The notes below the pieces were generated by a model. The model ran no database searches. It had not been told where the DNA came from and was given only the letters and a program-made list of their open reading frames with translations. From Cristatella mucedo (Eukaryota; Bryozoa; Phylactolaemata; Cristatellidae), in contig WPIO01000250.1 of the NCBI GenBank assembly GCA_009760855.2, positions 124,001 through 188,000 on the forward strand: 64,000 nucleotides of DNA, read 5' to 3'. The position numbers were made by a program, and so were the translations under genes. This document shows, in pieces, positions 1-12,306 of the stretch (its first letter is position 1; every line of letters starts with the position of its first letter).

Positions 1-1035
1 CAATGCAGCTGTACTCAATCAAAAGTGGCAACGCCTCGGTGTCAATCATAGGGAAGAGCTGCGAGAGCAGGCGAGAAGACTACGATTCTGAACAACGGCT
101 GACAAGACGGCCGGGTCCAGCCGGCGTCATCCTTCCATACTCTGATTCAATTGTGGTATTCGTATCTCATCTCCTACGTGGTACCAAGACCCTCCCTTTC
201 ACATACTAGCAACCGCCCCTGACGGCTAGTGGGTGCAAGCTCGTTAGCTGTACGTCGCCGAATGTTCATGTGGGTAGTAAGTAGGAGCAGCAAAGGCTGG
301 CTGCACGGGTCAGGCAGAGGCGGGATCAAGCTGAAAACGTGCTTGTTGTTCTGAGATTAATGCCAGAGCATGAATGGAAATAACTTTCTTGTGAAAGCCC
401 GTGTCTCATTTCCTGAGTGAAGCCTTTCTCACATTCTTCTCGACATGAGCTAGATGGCTCTTGCTAGTGAGGCTATTCATCAGCTCAGCCAGGTGCAGGT
501 TTCTGGTGTGCGATAGAAAAACCGTCGCTTGATTGAGGATATCGTTATCATGCAGAAGCCACACAGTATAAGCCCTGACTTCCATCATTTTTCCTTAAAA
601 TCGTTTCTTTCAATCATGAACCTGTAGAGCTGACGTGCACACTAGGACATTACGAAGCTATTTCATTTCGAATTAAGATGAAATCCAAGTAGATAACATA
701 AGCAAAGGCAAAGGTTACCGGAATTATAAGACTTAGCATCAAAATTGTGTTCGGCTGGTGTAGCTGTAGTATCATCTGCACGTAATGAGGGTGTCACGTT
801 CAAAAATGACTTTCAACTAGAAGACCACGTAAGATAATTCTGAACCTACTTGCATTTGCTGCCCATTAGGTAGTACATCAACTTCGAGGTTCTTTCAATC
901 TCTTTTAGGTCCGTCGAGCTTTTTCTGGACACTATATCCCCCAAACCTACTCATTCAGCTTGGCATCAAAACAAAGCTCTTCCGACAATAATAATTTCAA
1001 TAAAATGGCATTTAGATAGCACCAGGTGATAGTTT
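1..1035. other. No gene recognised
   Basis: Short frames only (68 codons at the left edge). No domain, repeat or splice pattern that I trust. Confidence 0.5.
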
Positions 1036-1184
1036 AAATATAAATATAATTCATTTATATAGCGCCCAAGATAACTTGATCTCTATTCAGGCGCTTCACA
1101 TATGCCTCGGGGCTCGAGCCCACGACCTCAGTCAGACCTTGGTCGGGGCGAGCCCCGTAACCACTAGACCAAACCAGCTCGGCA
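1036..1184 (-). mobile_element. tRNA-derived SINE, family A
   Basis: On the minus strand: a tRNA-like head with A box TGGTCTAGTGGTTA and B box GGGCTCGAGCCC, a body, then a 3' end with GCGCC, AGAGATCAAGTTATCTT and GGGCGC before an AT-rich tail. The 3' end has the same hairpin layout as the LINE copies in this window. It is not a working tRNA gene, since no full cloverleaf or CCA-end stem can be drawn. Confidence 0.75.
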
Positions 1185-1189
1185 ATAGT

Positions 1190-2395
1190 TACATCTTTCG
1201 GTACTAACTTGAAATTTGCTCGATTAGTTTGCTGGGCCTCCAAGCGAGGTAAAATCCGTTGGCGAAACGGACTTCAGTTTGAATACTCTCGAAGGCCGAA
1301 ACTCACCACCGACTGAAGCCGACTCCCCCGACTAGACATGATTTAAATTCAGGCAACGAATCTGTGTCTCAATGCATTCACTCCTAGGTGAGCTGATCTT
1401 TCACCTACAAACGTTGCAAAAGATAACAAGTTTCCTTTTAAGCTTCTGTAGAGCCAGCCTAAAGAAATTTAGTTTTTTAAGAGAGTACACAAATATCCTA
1501 TTAAATACTATTTTATTGCTAGTCTTGTGAAAAGTCGTAATGTTCAGGCTTGCAGAAGCTGGCTGTGAATGACGGACCTGCCGCATTACTCGAATCTACC
1601 CCCTTGGTCAAACATTGTCAAGCAGGTCATTTAAGTTCTATGCTAAGAAGCTCAGGACGGCAGACCATTAAAAAATTTCTAGCTAGCAAATAATTTCTTC
1701 CTTCCTGGTCTAATTTGTTTGGTTATTTGTTTTAGATATTTGCTCTGAATTATTGACAAGTTCTTCCGAAAATCAACGAGGGCTTACCCCAATATTCTCT
1801 TTCTCAAAGCTGCTAATGCATTTGCCAGAATAGAGTACATCCGCTGCTTGTTGGATCTCGGTTTTATTCAGCTCGTCAATAAGCTTGGACGTTGCTTTCT
1901 TTAACTGATTTTGAAGAATAGATTGCTCGTTTGGGGGGCGTCGCTTGTGGCTACCAAATATCGATCCAAATTAAGTGCTGAATTATGAAATCTACAGTTC
2001 GGTCTTTGAGAATTTTATAACTATGCAGGTCAGCCAAACGTTGTGAATCGTATATGCAACCCATCAACTGATTGAGACTGGTACGAGCTTGTGAGAGCGA
2101 CGAGATATTTAGGGGTCAAGGCGAGTAATTTAAACACCCAGGGAAAGAAAAAAGCAGACTTGATATGCCTCTAGGCTATTGGTGTAGTCCACCTGTCAAC
2201 TAAGTTGTTCCAATAAACAGCTGATCACCCAACTTGGCATACACGGCTGAATCGTGGATTTGCTACCTGGCAAAGAACTAGCGTCCATCGAAGCTCCCTC
2301 AAATTATAGCATTACATTGATTGCCAACTGATTTCGTCAAAGTCAACTCAAAAATATAGAATATAGTTAGGCTTACCCTACTGGAAAAAAATAAA
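1190..2395. other. No gene recognised
   Basis: AT-rich sequence between two SINEs. No open frame above about 60 codons and no repeat that I could match elsewhere. Confidence 0.5.
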
Positions 2396-2400
2396 TACTA

Positions 2401-2565
2401 GCTGATTTCACAGCCTCTTTTTGTATAGCGACAGAAGAGCGTTTACGGCTATCACCGCCGCTTACAGTGGCTATAAAGGATCGCCCACAGCACGATTCGA
2501 ACCCATGACCTGCTGGCCGAGGTCGTGAAAAGTGCCTTACCTAGTGAGCCATTATGGCTCCCGCA
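2401..2565 (-). mobile_element. tRNA-derived SINE, family B
   Basis: Minus strand: A-box-like TGGCTCACTAGGTAAGG and B box GGTCATGGGTTCGAATCG, then GGGCGATCC and a body ending near AGAGGCTGTGAAATCAGCTA. Related copies lie at 22.7 and 23.3 kb. The body does not resemble the LINE hairpin tail of family A. Confidence 0.65.
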
Positions 2566-3148
2566 GAGCTGCAACAAGCGTTCTGCATCGACTAGAGATT
2601 AGCAAGACAAGATATTGCAGACGATCGAATGACATTCACATGGCTTGCTTTATCAGCTGCTCTGCTAATGCGAGCTTATATTGCTCCTTGCATCACAGAA
2701 GTTCAGTCAAGATGGCTTTTAGAAACACCTGTTGTTAATTGTGATCATCACCATCAGTGATTACCCATCGCATGCGAATAGTTCTATATCCTTATGTATT
2801 TAAGACTCAAGGTCACACTCTATAATGCATTTTCCCGGGCTATTAGAATGGAGGCCTTGGTCTTACTGAAAATTAAGTGCAAAAATGCTGCACCTAACCT
2901 TAATCAGACTGTATCCAAATTATCTTATAACTCGTTCCGATTACATGACGTCACTTTTAGAGAAATCAAAGGCAAAATTTTAGCACTACACTGGCAGCAT
3001 TGCTGGCCAGCAGAAATATATGTGGACATAAATACTCAATATAACGGAAGCTCCATATGCTAATCGGCCCTACATCAAGCGAAAAATTGGTACGACCTAC
3101 AGTGGTCTTTGTGTGCCTGTATATTAAAAGTCAGACCTAGTCTTTTTT

Positions 3149-3690
3149 TTAAAGCTTATCCTCAGTAGAACTTGCTACTTTAATGTGCGTGGTAAACCAT
3201 TGGTTGTTTGAACGAGGGTATGCGGTTTTCTTAGTTAGAGGAGCAAACTCGTCGAGCATATCAGCTAGTGTCGGGTTGCGGCAATCTACCAATGAGGAGG
3301 TTGGAAGGGGGATTGACAGCAGAGGTGACACATATATTCTCGTGCGGACAACATCAATTTCAACGGTCTTGAGATTTTGTGATTCACATATGAATTTAGA
3401 TAAGGAGTAGGACGGCGTGCATGGTACACTGATATTTTTGTGTGGTCGGATACGCTGAGTTCGGTATAAATTGGTGATGATAAAGTGAAGTTGTAGGAGA
3501 AAATTTTTCGAGTTTATGACCTTTGACACGATTAGGGCCATGCGTATTGGCTATATGAGATGGCAAATCAGTCAATGGGCCAAAGCCGAGGCTGATGCCG
3601 TCATATAAGTTATTGAAACGAACTTTAAAATCATCCATAGCGAGGAAAGAACGGATTGTTTCACATAAAATCAAAGTGAGATTACATGAT
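3149..3690 (-). mobile_element. LINE relic: endonuclease end and EN-RT linker
   Basis: Two overlapping minus-strand frames give pieces typical of L2/CR1 LINEs. MDDFKVRFNN resembles the endonuclease GDFN region, followed by a THG..RVKGHKL stretch. After a frameshift, SLVDCRNPTLADMLDEFAPL and PRSNNQWFT resemble the linker before the reverse transcriptase. This is the only clear endonuclease-side fragment; nearly all other copies are 3' ends. Confidence 0.55.
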
Positions 3691-3699
3691 ACCTATATA

Positions 3700-5070
3700 A
3701 GAAAGAACTTGGTTCCTTGAATTGATAGACTGCAATCACTATTCGTAACTTTTTTGCCTACCAAAATCAAAGCTATAGATATTAATGATTATAATTAGAG
3801 TTTAGACTCATTTGAGGAGGAATGCAAACGGCGCCAAATTAAAGGATTAGCCTGTCATAGCCGTGGCTCTACATTCAGTTTTGAGAGATTGATCTAGGAT
3901 TGTGGCAGAAGGAGAAACCTGTTACGTTTTTCTTTGCTAATGGTCGGACAGTTAATATCTATTTCAGCCGTGTCTCCGTTAAGACGTGGAGTTTGAGGCC
4001 TTTTTCAGAGACAATTTCGCTCAATTATAGCTGGTGAAATGAACATTAAGCATGAACTCCCACGACAAGTAGAATAGGGTCAGCTGAGTTAAAGCGGACC
4101 TTACGACCACTAGAGAACGGTTAGGATGTCAGAATATAACTGTAGTTAGCCAGCTATTTGATCTGTAGCTACAGTCATACCAATAGATGTATCAGCATCC
4201 AAAGAATTGTTCATAGGTTGTATAAATCGTTCCTTGTGATGTCTGCAGAAACCTACCGAATACCTGCCACACATATAATGCCGAAGCAAAGCGTATCATT
4301 CAGTAGTCAGAATAAGCAAGAAGCAATAAGCAGCAATAACTTCCTACATATTGAAATCAACAAGTGCCCCACAGTGGTATACCAAAGTATGGCACTAAAT
4401 ACTGTGGCTAGCATTGACTGCTGCATAGCAATATCCAAGTAGTACGGAATAAAGCTACACCATGATTGCAGTGGTAATCATTTTTCACATTTCATAAGTT
4501 ACTGCATCACTGTAGGCTCCAACGATATAATGCTTACCGTCAGTAGACCGCTCTCTTTTTTGCTTTGCAGCTGGTCTTCGATCTGTGGTAGAGCCAGGAG
4601 CCGCAACTTTGCGGCTTAGACCTAAATGTTTAGTGAAAAAACAAGTTAATCAGCCTCATTCCTTTAAGGAGCATAGCACTGCGAGGAGGATCACGTAGGC
4701 ATTACATTCGGTATTTTTTAGACTTGACATGACTTTTCTAGACTTGCAGGACCCAGCAAGAGAGCTCAATCTGACCGAGGTTGGCGCACGAATATCGCTA
4801 AAACATGGGTAATTGCAAGACAAATGATATGATGGAAACTTCAGATACCCTAGCTTCTTTGGCGACTCTAGCACAAACTGGCTTGCAGTACATTTACGAA
4901 GCTACTAGGCGTGGCACACCTACACGACAAAAAGACGGCATCTGGCCAGATGGCGAGCTAAAAAACTGCCGGGAAAGTTTTGTGTGACTCCGCTACCAAG
5001 TGCCAGCTAAAGTGAGCAGACTTTAATGATGACTGGTAGGCAATCTAGTCAAGGAGTTAGTTAAGGTTGG
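3700..5070. other. No gene recognised
   Basis: Two short plus-strand frames (4,158-4,442 and 4,805-4,987) have no recognisable family. The second ends shortly before the LINE at 5.08 kb. Confidence 0.45.
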
Positions 5071-5074
5071 CAAA

Positions 5075-6391
5075 ATAATGAGGATGGGCATCACTGGCAC
5101 TGCTCTGCAATGGTTCAGGTCCTATCTCAGTGGGAGACTCCAGAGTATTGACGTGAATGGACAAAGATCATTCGAGGTACCTCTTAAATTTGGGGTACCT
5201 CAGGGCTCCCTGCCATGTCCGCTTCTTTTCACGGTTTATACTCTCCCTCTTGCTGATGTGATTGCCAAGCACAATCTAGGCTTCCACTCCTCTGCGGATG
5301 ACCCTCAGTTGTAACTTTGCTTGAATCCATCCAAGCCTTCGAGCACCTCAAATTCTCTTAACTCAATTGCTGCATGTATTGATGACATCCCCACAAGGAC
5401 GGCAGTACATTTTCTAAAACTAAACGATGATAAAACTAACTTACTAGTTATGGGCAAACCTAGTGTGATTCAAAAATTGGAAAGGCTGACGCCCAAAATT
5501 GGCTCTGCCAGTATATCTCCTGTTGAATCAGCCCGAAATTAAGGTGTCATGTTTCACAGTGACCTCTCGTTAGACGACCACATCAGTTCCACAGTCAAAT
5601 CTGCCTTTTTTCAGCTTCATAAAATTGCTAAAATTCGGGCTTGTTTAAATAAACACACCACGTTGAATTCATTCCATGCATTTGTTACGTCCCTTCTTGA
5701 CTTCTGCAACTCACTGCTTGTTGGCCATCCAATATGTGCGATCAGGCGATTGCAGCTGGTTCAAAAGTCTGCAGCTAGGCTTGTCCGTCGTGAGATTAGC
5801 ACTTGCCACATTACTCCACTTCTCGCCGACCTGCACTGGCTACCAGTCAAGCAACGGATTGACTTCAAGGTTTTGTCGCTCACTTTTAGGTTCCTTCATT
5901 CTATGGCTCCAGCCTATCTTTCAGATATACTACCCCATCAGGCCAAGAATCGTACCACCCGCTTTTCGGAATCAAACAGTCTACCAATAAATCGTATTAA
6001 TCTCAATCCCTTTGGAGACCTTGCATTTTGTTCGCAGGCTCCCAATGCCTGGAACTCCCCCCAACTTGCGTCAAAACATAACTCAACTTGACCACATTTA
6101 AATAAAGCTTAAAAATACACCTATTTAGGTCAGCATTTAGTGGGTCCCTGTATATTGTCCTTCACATGCTTGTGCTCGCTGACACTGTTCATGCTGCCAC
6201 TAACCACATTTGCATGCTGACCCTGTGCATGTCACCCCTAACCATGTTATTCATGTTGTTTATTAAGTATGATATTACTCATCATTCAATTTTGCATTTC
6301 CCTTTGCAGAAAACGTAAAGCACATAGAATGAGATTGAGTTCTCTGCTGGTGCTTTATCGGGTGCATTATTATGATTATTATTATTATTAA
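5075..6391 (+). mobile_element. L2/CR1-like LINE, RT to 3' end, broken
   Basis: The longest copy. It begins in the reverse transcriptase (MGITGTALQWFRSYLSGRL, GVPQGSLPCPLLF). The catalytic box reads SADD where YADD is expected. The frame is cut by stops at about 5,312 and 5,540. The conserved C-terminal region follows (HITPLLADLHWLPVKQRIDF), then a 3' UTR and an (ATT)n tail. It is 5' truncated, as target-primed reverse transcription often leaves, and cannot encode an active protein. Confidence 0.88.
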
Positions 6392-6673
6392 TTGTTTTAA
6401 ATACAGTTACGCTAATAGCCGAGTAATTTAAATGGCAGCCATGGACTACGGTGGTATTTTGAAAATTTTAAGGACAGCAGGAATTGAAAAAGAACCCGTA
6501 AGTGCTCGGCTGAGTTCGGGGTCAAGACGGCTTCCAACGAGGAGATTGTTGAGCCTCTAGCTGCTCTGAGTAGCATGCCGAACCTCTACTTTTATTGTTA
6601 CAAGTGGCTACTATACAATGCTAGTTAACTTCTCATGCATTCTCAATCGCTGTTCCCAGGAACAACCACATAT

Positions 6674-7062
6674 TAGACTCTCCCTCTTGCCGATGCGATC
6701 GTCAAGCATAATCGTAGCTTTCTCAGCTTATACAGATGACAGTCTGCAGTACCGTTGCTTCGATTCCTTACAGCCGTGGAGCAGGTCAAATTCTCAACAC
6801 AGGCTTGGTGCATGTATGATGATATTCGCGCATGGAGGGCAGCAAACTCTCTTACATTGAACGACGACAAATCGACTGATATGTTATGGGCAAACCAAGT
6901 ATGACTCGGAACCTCGAAAACCAAGAGCTCAATATCGAGCGTATCTTCTGTTGAATCAGCACCTAATCTAGAGGCATGTTCAAGAGTGACATTTCATTAG
7001 ACGACCGCATCTGCCCCATAGTATATTTTGCATACTTTAAGCTAAATAATATCGTTAAAAAT
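6674..7062 (+). mobile_element. LINE relic, RT core
   Basis: Degenerate plus-strand piece overlapping the RT active-site region (AYTDDSLQY) and the segment before the C-terminal domain (TCTTCTGTTGAATCAGC). No 3' tail. Confidence 0.65.
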
Positions 7063-7069
7063 ATTCTTG

Positions 7070-8260
7070 AATCCGTAAACTGCCTTCGCAACTGCATTTA
7101 TCTCTATCTTCAGTAGCCTCGTGGCTTGTGCAGTATTACCACTGAAACGATTACGGCAATTAGTTCAGGACACTGGCGATTATTTTGAATGGGGAACACT
7201 TAAACGGAGTCTAGCCGGATTCTCTCTCAATGCTACAACCAGAGGTGCATGCTATTTCGACATGTTAGCACTTTCTTGATGGCTAAGACATACGCAAAGA
7301 GTAGCATTGAAAAACTGTACCCTCAGTCTCTTCTCTATGCCTATGCTACAGCTATCAAAAGCACTTCCCTTCTTTGGTTCGTTTCTAGCCGGCTGTTTCC
7401 ACAGCAACTTTCTCATAATTCAAAACTGATAATCATATGTTCTTTTCTCCCAGTGATGAAGGTCACACAATTTGCAAAAAGACTAGCTCAAGCTTAGCCC
7501 GAGTTATTACAAACTTTCGATCATATGGAAATATCTATTCACCTTGACTTAAGATAAGGCAGACGAACGTTTGTTAATATACACGTGAATAGCCGTGAGG
7601 GACCATTCACAGATAATCACATGGCATCGCCCACTTTTGCCTATTCTATGTTTTATACTATTAACCGTAGTGAATAGTATGGTTAAGATGTCAGAATGGA
7701 ACTTTAGCCAGCTAAGCATTGTTGAACTGCAACCATGTCGGTGTATTTAATTCAGCCTCATGAAATTTGTATGGGTTGTAATACTTTGTCTTCATTATAT
7801 TTGCACAAACCTGTTAAATACCAGCTACACTTAATATTCAGATACAACCTCTGAAGAAATCCGTAAAGAGTAAAACGTATAAATACAATGCTACACTGTG
7901 GTGTGGCATACTAATGATTAAACCCGGAGTCCATTGAAACTGGCTAATTTCCATTATGGGTTCCGTGTAAGAGACAACAATGAGAGTCGTAGCTCACTGA
8001 AAGTTTCAGATTTTCTCCTTTAACTTGCCTGTTTGCGTAACATGCATTAGGCGTGCCCGATTCATTGCATGATCATGTCCAACGTCTTGGAGCCAACCAG
8101 TGCACCGATGCAAACTAGAAGCACTGGAGCTAGAAGTACAATGATAAGCATTGACTGTTGCAAAGTGACCTGCCAGTACACACAGAAAGCAAATGGTGAT
8201 GATTTTTTACATCTCTTCAGTCCACTATCTATATCTTAAGACAACTAGACTACTAAAGCT
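7070..8260. other. No gene recognised
   Basis: Unassigned sequence between a LINE relic and the family B LINE. An 82-codon frame at 7.25-7.5 kb looks random. Confidence 0.45.
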
Positions 8261-8264
8261 GGCT

Positions 8265-8880
8265 ATGAATATGGCTACAAGGCAGTTTTTCAAGGCCCAG
8301 AAGCTTGGCCAAGTGCCTCTTTTGCTAAAACAGCTTGGATGGCTGCCTGTTGATCAACAAAGAAAGAGCAAAGTTCTTACCCCGATCGATAAGGCCCGTA
8401 ACGGCTTGGCTCCTCCATAAATAGTTGAACTGCTGCACCAGGTAATGCCTCTTCGCACCCTCACGTCCTGTATGGACAATACATTAGGTGCTCCATCCTT
8501 CCACTTAAAGACTTTTGGCGACAGAAGCTTTAGATCTGCAGGTCCTATACTGCGGAAGTCGCTTCCAAAATTCTTAGGCAACGACACCTACTCTCCTGCT
8601 GCCGACTATGGTTCATCCTTTCCAGCGGTCCTGAGCTGCTACATCTATGCTACTCACTACCCCAACTGCTCTCCTGACTCTCCTATGCTTCCATCTTTCT
8701 TTTTGTTGTGTGAGATGAAGTCTTGTGGCTACCGAATTCGTACCGAAAGCAGCTTAGGCTTTGAGTGAGCTATACAAAATTCTCCTGCCTAATACCCACT
8801 CAGTCTTTACGACTTTGTGGAGTTACAGATAGAGATTCGTTACATTCCTATGCTACCCTTCAGATCAATTTTTTAAATAT
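8265..8880 (+). mobile_element. LINE family B, C-terminal fragment
   Basis: Encodes a second, clearly different LINE C-terminus: LLLKQLGWLPVDQQRKSKVL, a stop, then MPLRTLTSCMDNTLGAPSF, LKTFGDRSFRSAGP and PAADYGSSFPAVLS. At least five further fragments of the same family lie in the window on the minus strand. Confidence 0.7.
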
Positions 8881-9177
8881 TTCTCTCTAACGAATGCTAC
8901 ATAAATCAGCTGAACGGGTCTAACCAATTCGAGTCATTGTTTGAAGTACGACTCAGTTACCAAATCCTTGAGTGAAAATGCATGAGCAAACATTAGAGGA
9001 TGACTAGTAGGGAACGGAGAGGCACACAGAGAGTTCAACTCTTGCAAGCTAAATTCACTTACTTAGTCAGCAGCTTAAAGCCGACTTGCTTAAACCGTTG
9101 TGGGCTGAAGCTGCATTGATCGGCGCGTTTCATAATACCAGTCTCGAAGGTTTTTTTTTGGAATCACATTTTTAAAT

Positions 9178-9776
9178 AGCAGTTGCCACATTACTCCACT
9201 CCTCGCCGACATGCACTGGCTACCAGTCAAGCAACGGATCGACTTCGAGGTTTTGTCGCTCACTTTTAGGTCGCTTCATTCTTTGGCTCCAGCCTATCTG
9301 TCAGATATACTCACCCATCAGGCCAAGCATAGTACCACCCGCTTTACGGAATCAAACCGTCTACAAATACCTCGCACTTTCCTCAAATCATTAGAAGACC
9401 GTGCATTTAATTCGTATGCTCCCAAAGCCTGGAACTCCGTCTCGACCTGCGTCAGAACATCCCCTGACCTGACCGCATTTAAAAAGAATTTAAAAACACA
9501 CCTATTTAGGACAGCATTTAGTGGGTCCCTGTGATTCGTCCTTGATGCGCTTATGGGTGCTGACACTGTGCATGCTACCACCAACCAAGATTGCATGCTG
9601 ACCCTGCCTATGTCACACGTAACCATGTTATTCAGTTCGTTTGTGCATCAAACATGATTTTACTCACCATTTAATTGCATTTCCCTTTGCAGCAAATGTA
9701 AAGTGCCTAGAGAGAGATTAGGTTCTCTGAGGGTGCTTTATAAGGTGCATTATTATTATTACTGTTATTATTAGAG
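9178..9776 (+). mobile_element. L2/CR1-like LINE 3' end
   Basis: 5'-truncated copy with an open C-terminal frame of about 107 codons (HWLPVKQRIDFEVLSLTFR onward), the 3' hairpin GTAAAGTGCC...GGGTGCTTTA and a short ATT tail. Confidence 0.88.
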
Positions 9777-9779
9777 TCC

Positions 9780-11995
9780 GAGTATCTACCATGCTCAACA
9801 TTATTAGTGATTTAAACATCTGTACATTTATCAGTAACTCTTAAAACCTATATACTTGGAGAGTCTAATATGTAGTCATATTAATCCCCACGGAGAGTTG
9901 TAACATGTTGCTGGCATTTCAAACTAAGGGCTCCACATGCCGACATCCATGCGGTCTATATTAAGGCCTAATTAGGGAGCTTAACATAGCAAGTGCCAGC
10001 TTCAGGACTGCACGGACACTCAAGAATTTCCATGGCTGTTGCAAATGACATCATAGATATAACTTCAAAGGAATACCAACCTCTTTGTACAGAACTGATT
10101 CAAAAAAATCAATACGAGCGAATACTGAAAGTTCTCAACACTATAAGGTTTTACGAAACAAGGAATTAAATCGGTAAGTAGGCATCTCAGCCGTGTTCAG
10201 TGCGTTTCATTAAAGGAAGGGAGTTTAATTAAGTGAAGTTTAATTCAGCCGGGAAGTTGGGTAAGCTCTCCCCACAGCGATTGCACAGATATGTGAGAGC
10301 ACTTTTGGAACAAACAGCTAAAATGTTGCAAACTTGTTAGTCCATAGCAACACCATATTTAAATCCTCAAAATCCATAGCGACCCGTGCTATTTTGCAGT
10401 TTTAAATCCAAATAACGTTTCTGGCTTAATTTGCCAACCTAACGTTGATCGATCAAACGTGCTGCTCTGGTTTGGCCAAGCTGTAGGGAGCTCCTCTTTA
10501 ACGACCAACATAGCATACTCTAGCATTACGGCATTCTCACTCCCGACACCAAGCGCTACTAGCTTTTCTCGACCTTTTCAGAGTTCTCATCGAAAATGGA
10601 AGGTCTTGCGAAAACCACTGGCCAAAACCGATACAGCTAAAAATTACCTAAAGCTTCTCTGCTTGCTGCTTTATAGTAGTCAAAGAGAAATTAGGTAGAC
10701 ATCTAAACCTTTACAGCTGGGTGTTTGATACTAGCTAAGGCATTAGCTATGCTAGTGCCTAGTATTCTGCTTATAAATTACGATCATGCACACCTATTGT
10801 CGCCTGCTTATGATTGTTCAAATGCATTCCCAGATGTTGTTGCTGCTGTGAAGATCCGTAAATTATGAAATCACAAAAGAAAAGCGTCCCAAACTGATTC
10901 TAAGAGCTGAGAACCAGCTCAACTGGTGTTTTTAGCAATGTCTCCAACCATTCAGAGCATTCTCCTTTAAGCCTTGCAGTGAATCTCTCAACCATAAGGA
11001 TAACCGGGATGCTATCAGTCCTCCGACCAAATGTATCGCTTTTCTATGGAATTGTCACCTAATTTTCTATAAAGCTTTATTAATAAGCGACATTGTGCCT
11101 GAAAATGACCTCGGCCGACTCTCAATGTCTAAGTTCAGGCTAAAATTGGTTGACCACCCTATCAGAGCAACGATACTAGAATGACATTCTTCTTATTCTT
11201 TCAGACACTGATAGCGATCATAACTAGATACAGGTTCGTATTACCTAACTTTCATTCCTCATTTTAACCCTTTATCAGTTACATCGAAGGAGTTTTTGAA
11301 TCAATTCTTGCGAGTCGGCCTGAAAAGTGTCAATCGCTTCCAGCGTTTCAAGTTGTTCCTTATATCAGATTTCTCTGATCTCACTTTAATTACGTTTGCA
11401 AGAATTCAATCTTTCCTCGTTATGAGCAATTTCAACATTCATTAGAGAGCTTATATGACACCTTCTGCACTTAATTTCGTGCACTGACTCACTCATTTTA
11501 ACCTGAGGCTAATGTGCATAGAGTGTTGGTCAGACAGTTGGTCAGATACGACCAAACTTTCTCTTGGATCTGCAAGCTAACCTCATCAACTTTAAAGCAT
11601 TGTGCGTACCAGCCTATAGTTAACGGCAGACGTTAAACTAGCTAGCTCTACTAACCCTATGATTGAAAAAGCAAGAACAATACAGTTCATTGACAAACAC
11701 GTGAGGAGGACTGTAGAATGAACTAGTAAATGTGAGCATAAACAAAATGTACCTTCTATTAAAACTTGGTTACATCCCAGATGCAAAATCCAAAAACTCC
11801 TACGTCTGAGATCGACCATCTACTTAGCCATTGTCAGGCTAGTTCCTTCCCTAGTCTAAGTTACAATGATCAAGCTAATCGTTTCTTTGGCTTCTTTGTC
11901 AACAACACTTTATCAACTCAGCACGTGGATAGCAGCAACTTTTCTTAAATTGAATAAGAAAATAATTAATTAAATATAGGCACAGCTATGTGATT
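9780..11995. other. No gene recognised
   Basis: The longest apparently repeat-free stretch left of the gene. Small frames at 10.46 and 11.6 kb lack recognisable motifs. Any exon here downstream of the CARD would have to accept phase 1; I found none. Confidence 0.45.
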
Positions 11996-11999
11996 CAGA

Positions 12000-12306
12000 A
12001 ATTAAAAGGTTAACCCTCAAAATCGGCTCAGCAACGATATGTCCTTTTGAATCTGCACTAATCAAAGTGTCGTATTCCAAAGGGACCTTTTAGTAGACGA
12101 CCTAATCAGGTTGATTGACAATCAAATCTGCTAACTTTCAGCCATATAACATTGCTAACGATTCGGGTCATTTTAGACAGGGATACCGAATCTAAATTGA
12201 CCCCTGCATTCATGACACTTCGTCTTGACTTCTGTAACTCACTGCTGGCTGGCCTACCGATATGTGCAACCAGGCTCTTACAACTCTTGTAAAAGTCAAC
12301 AGCTAC
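12000..12306 (+). mobile_element. LINE fragment, central part
   Basis: Degenerate copy of the region just before the C-terminal domain (AACCCTCAAAATCGGCTCAG to TCTGTAACTCACTGCTGGC). It is abruptly followed by a better-preserved second copy of overlapping sequence. Confidence 0.65.

Noticed and set aside
1100-1184. tRNA gene.
   Set aside because: A and B boxes are present, but the sequence continues into a SINE body with a LINE-like 3' end and the acceptor stem does not pair.
4805-4987. 60-codon plus-strand frame before the first LINE.
   Set aside because: No homology recognised and no splice or promoter context.
5078-6091. Reverse transcriptase as a functional gene.
   Set aside because: Two in-frame stops, an altered active site (SADD) and a 5' truncation show a dead copy.
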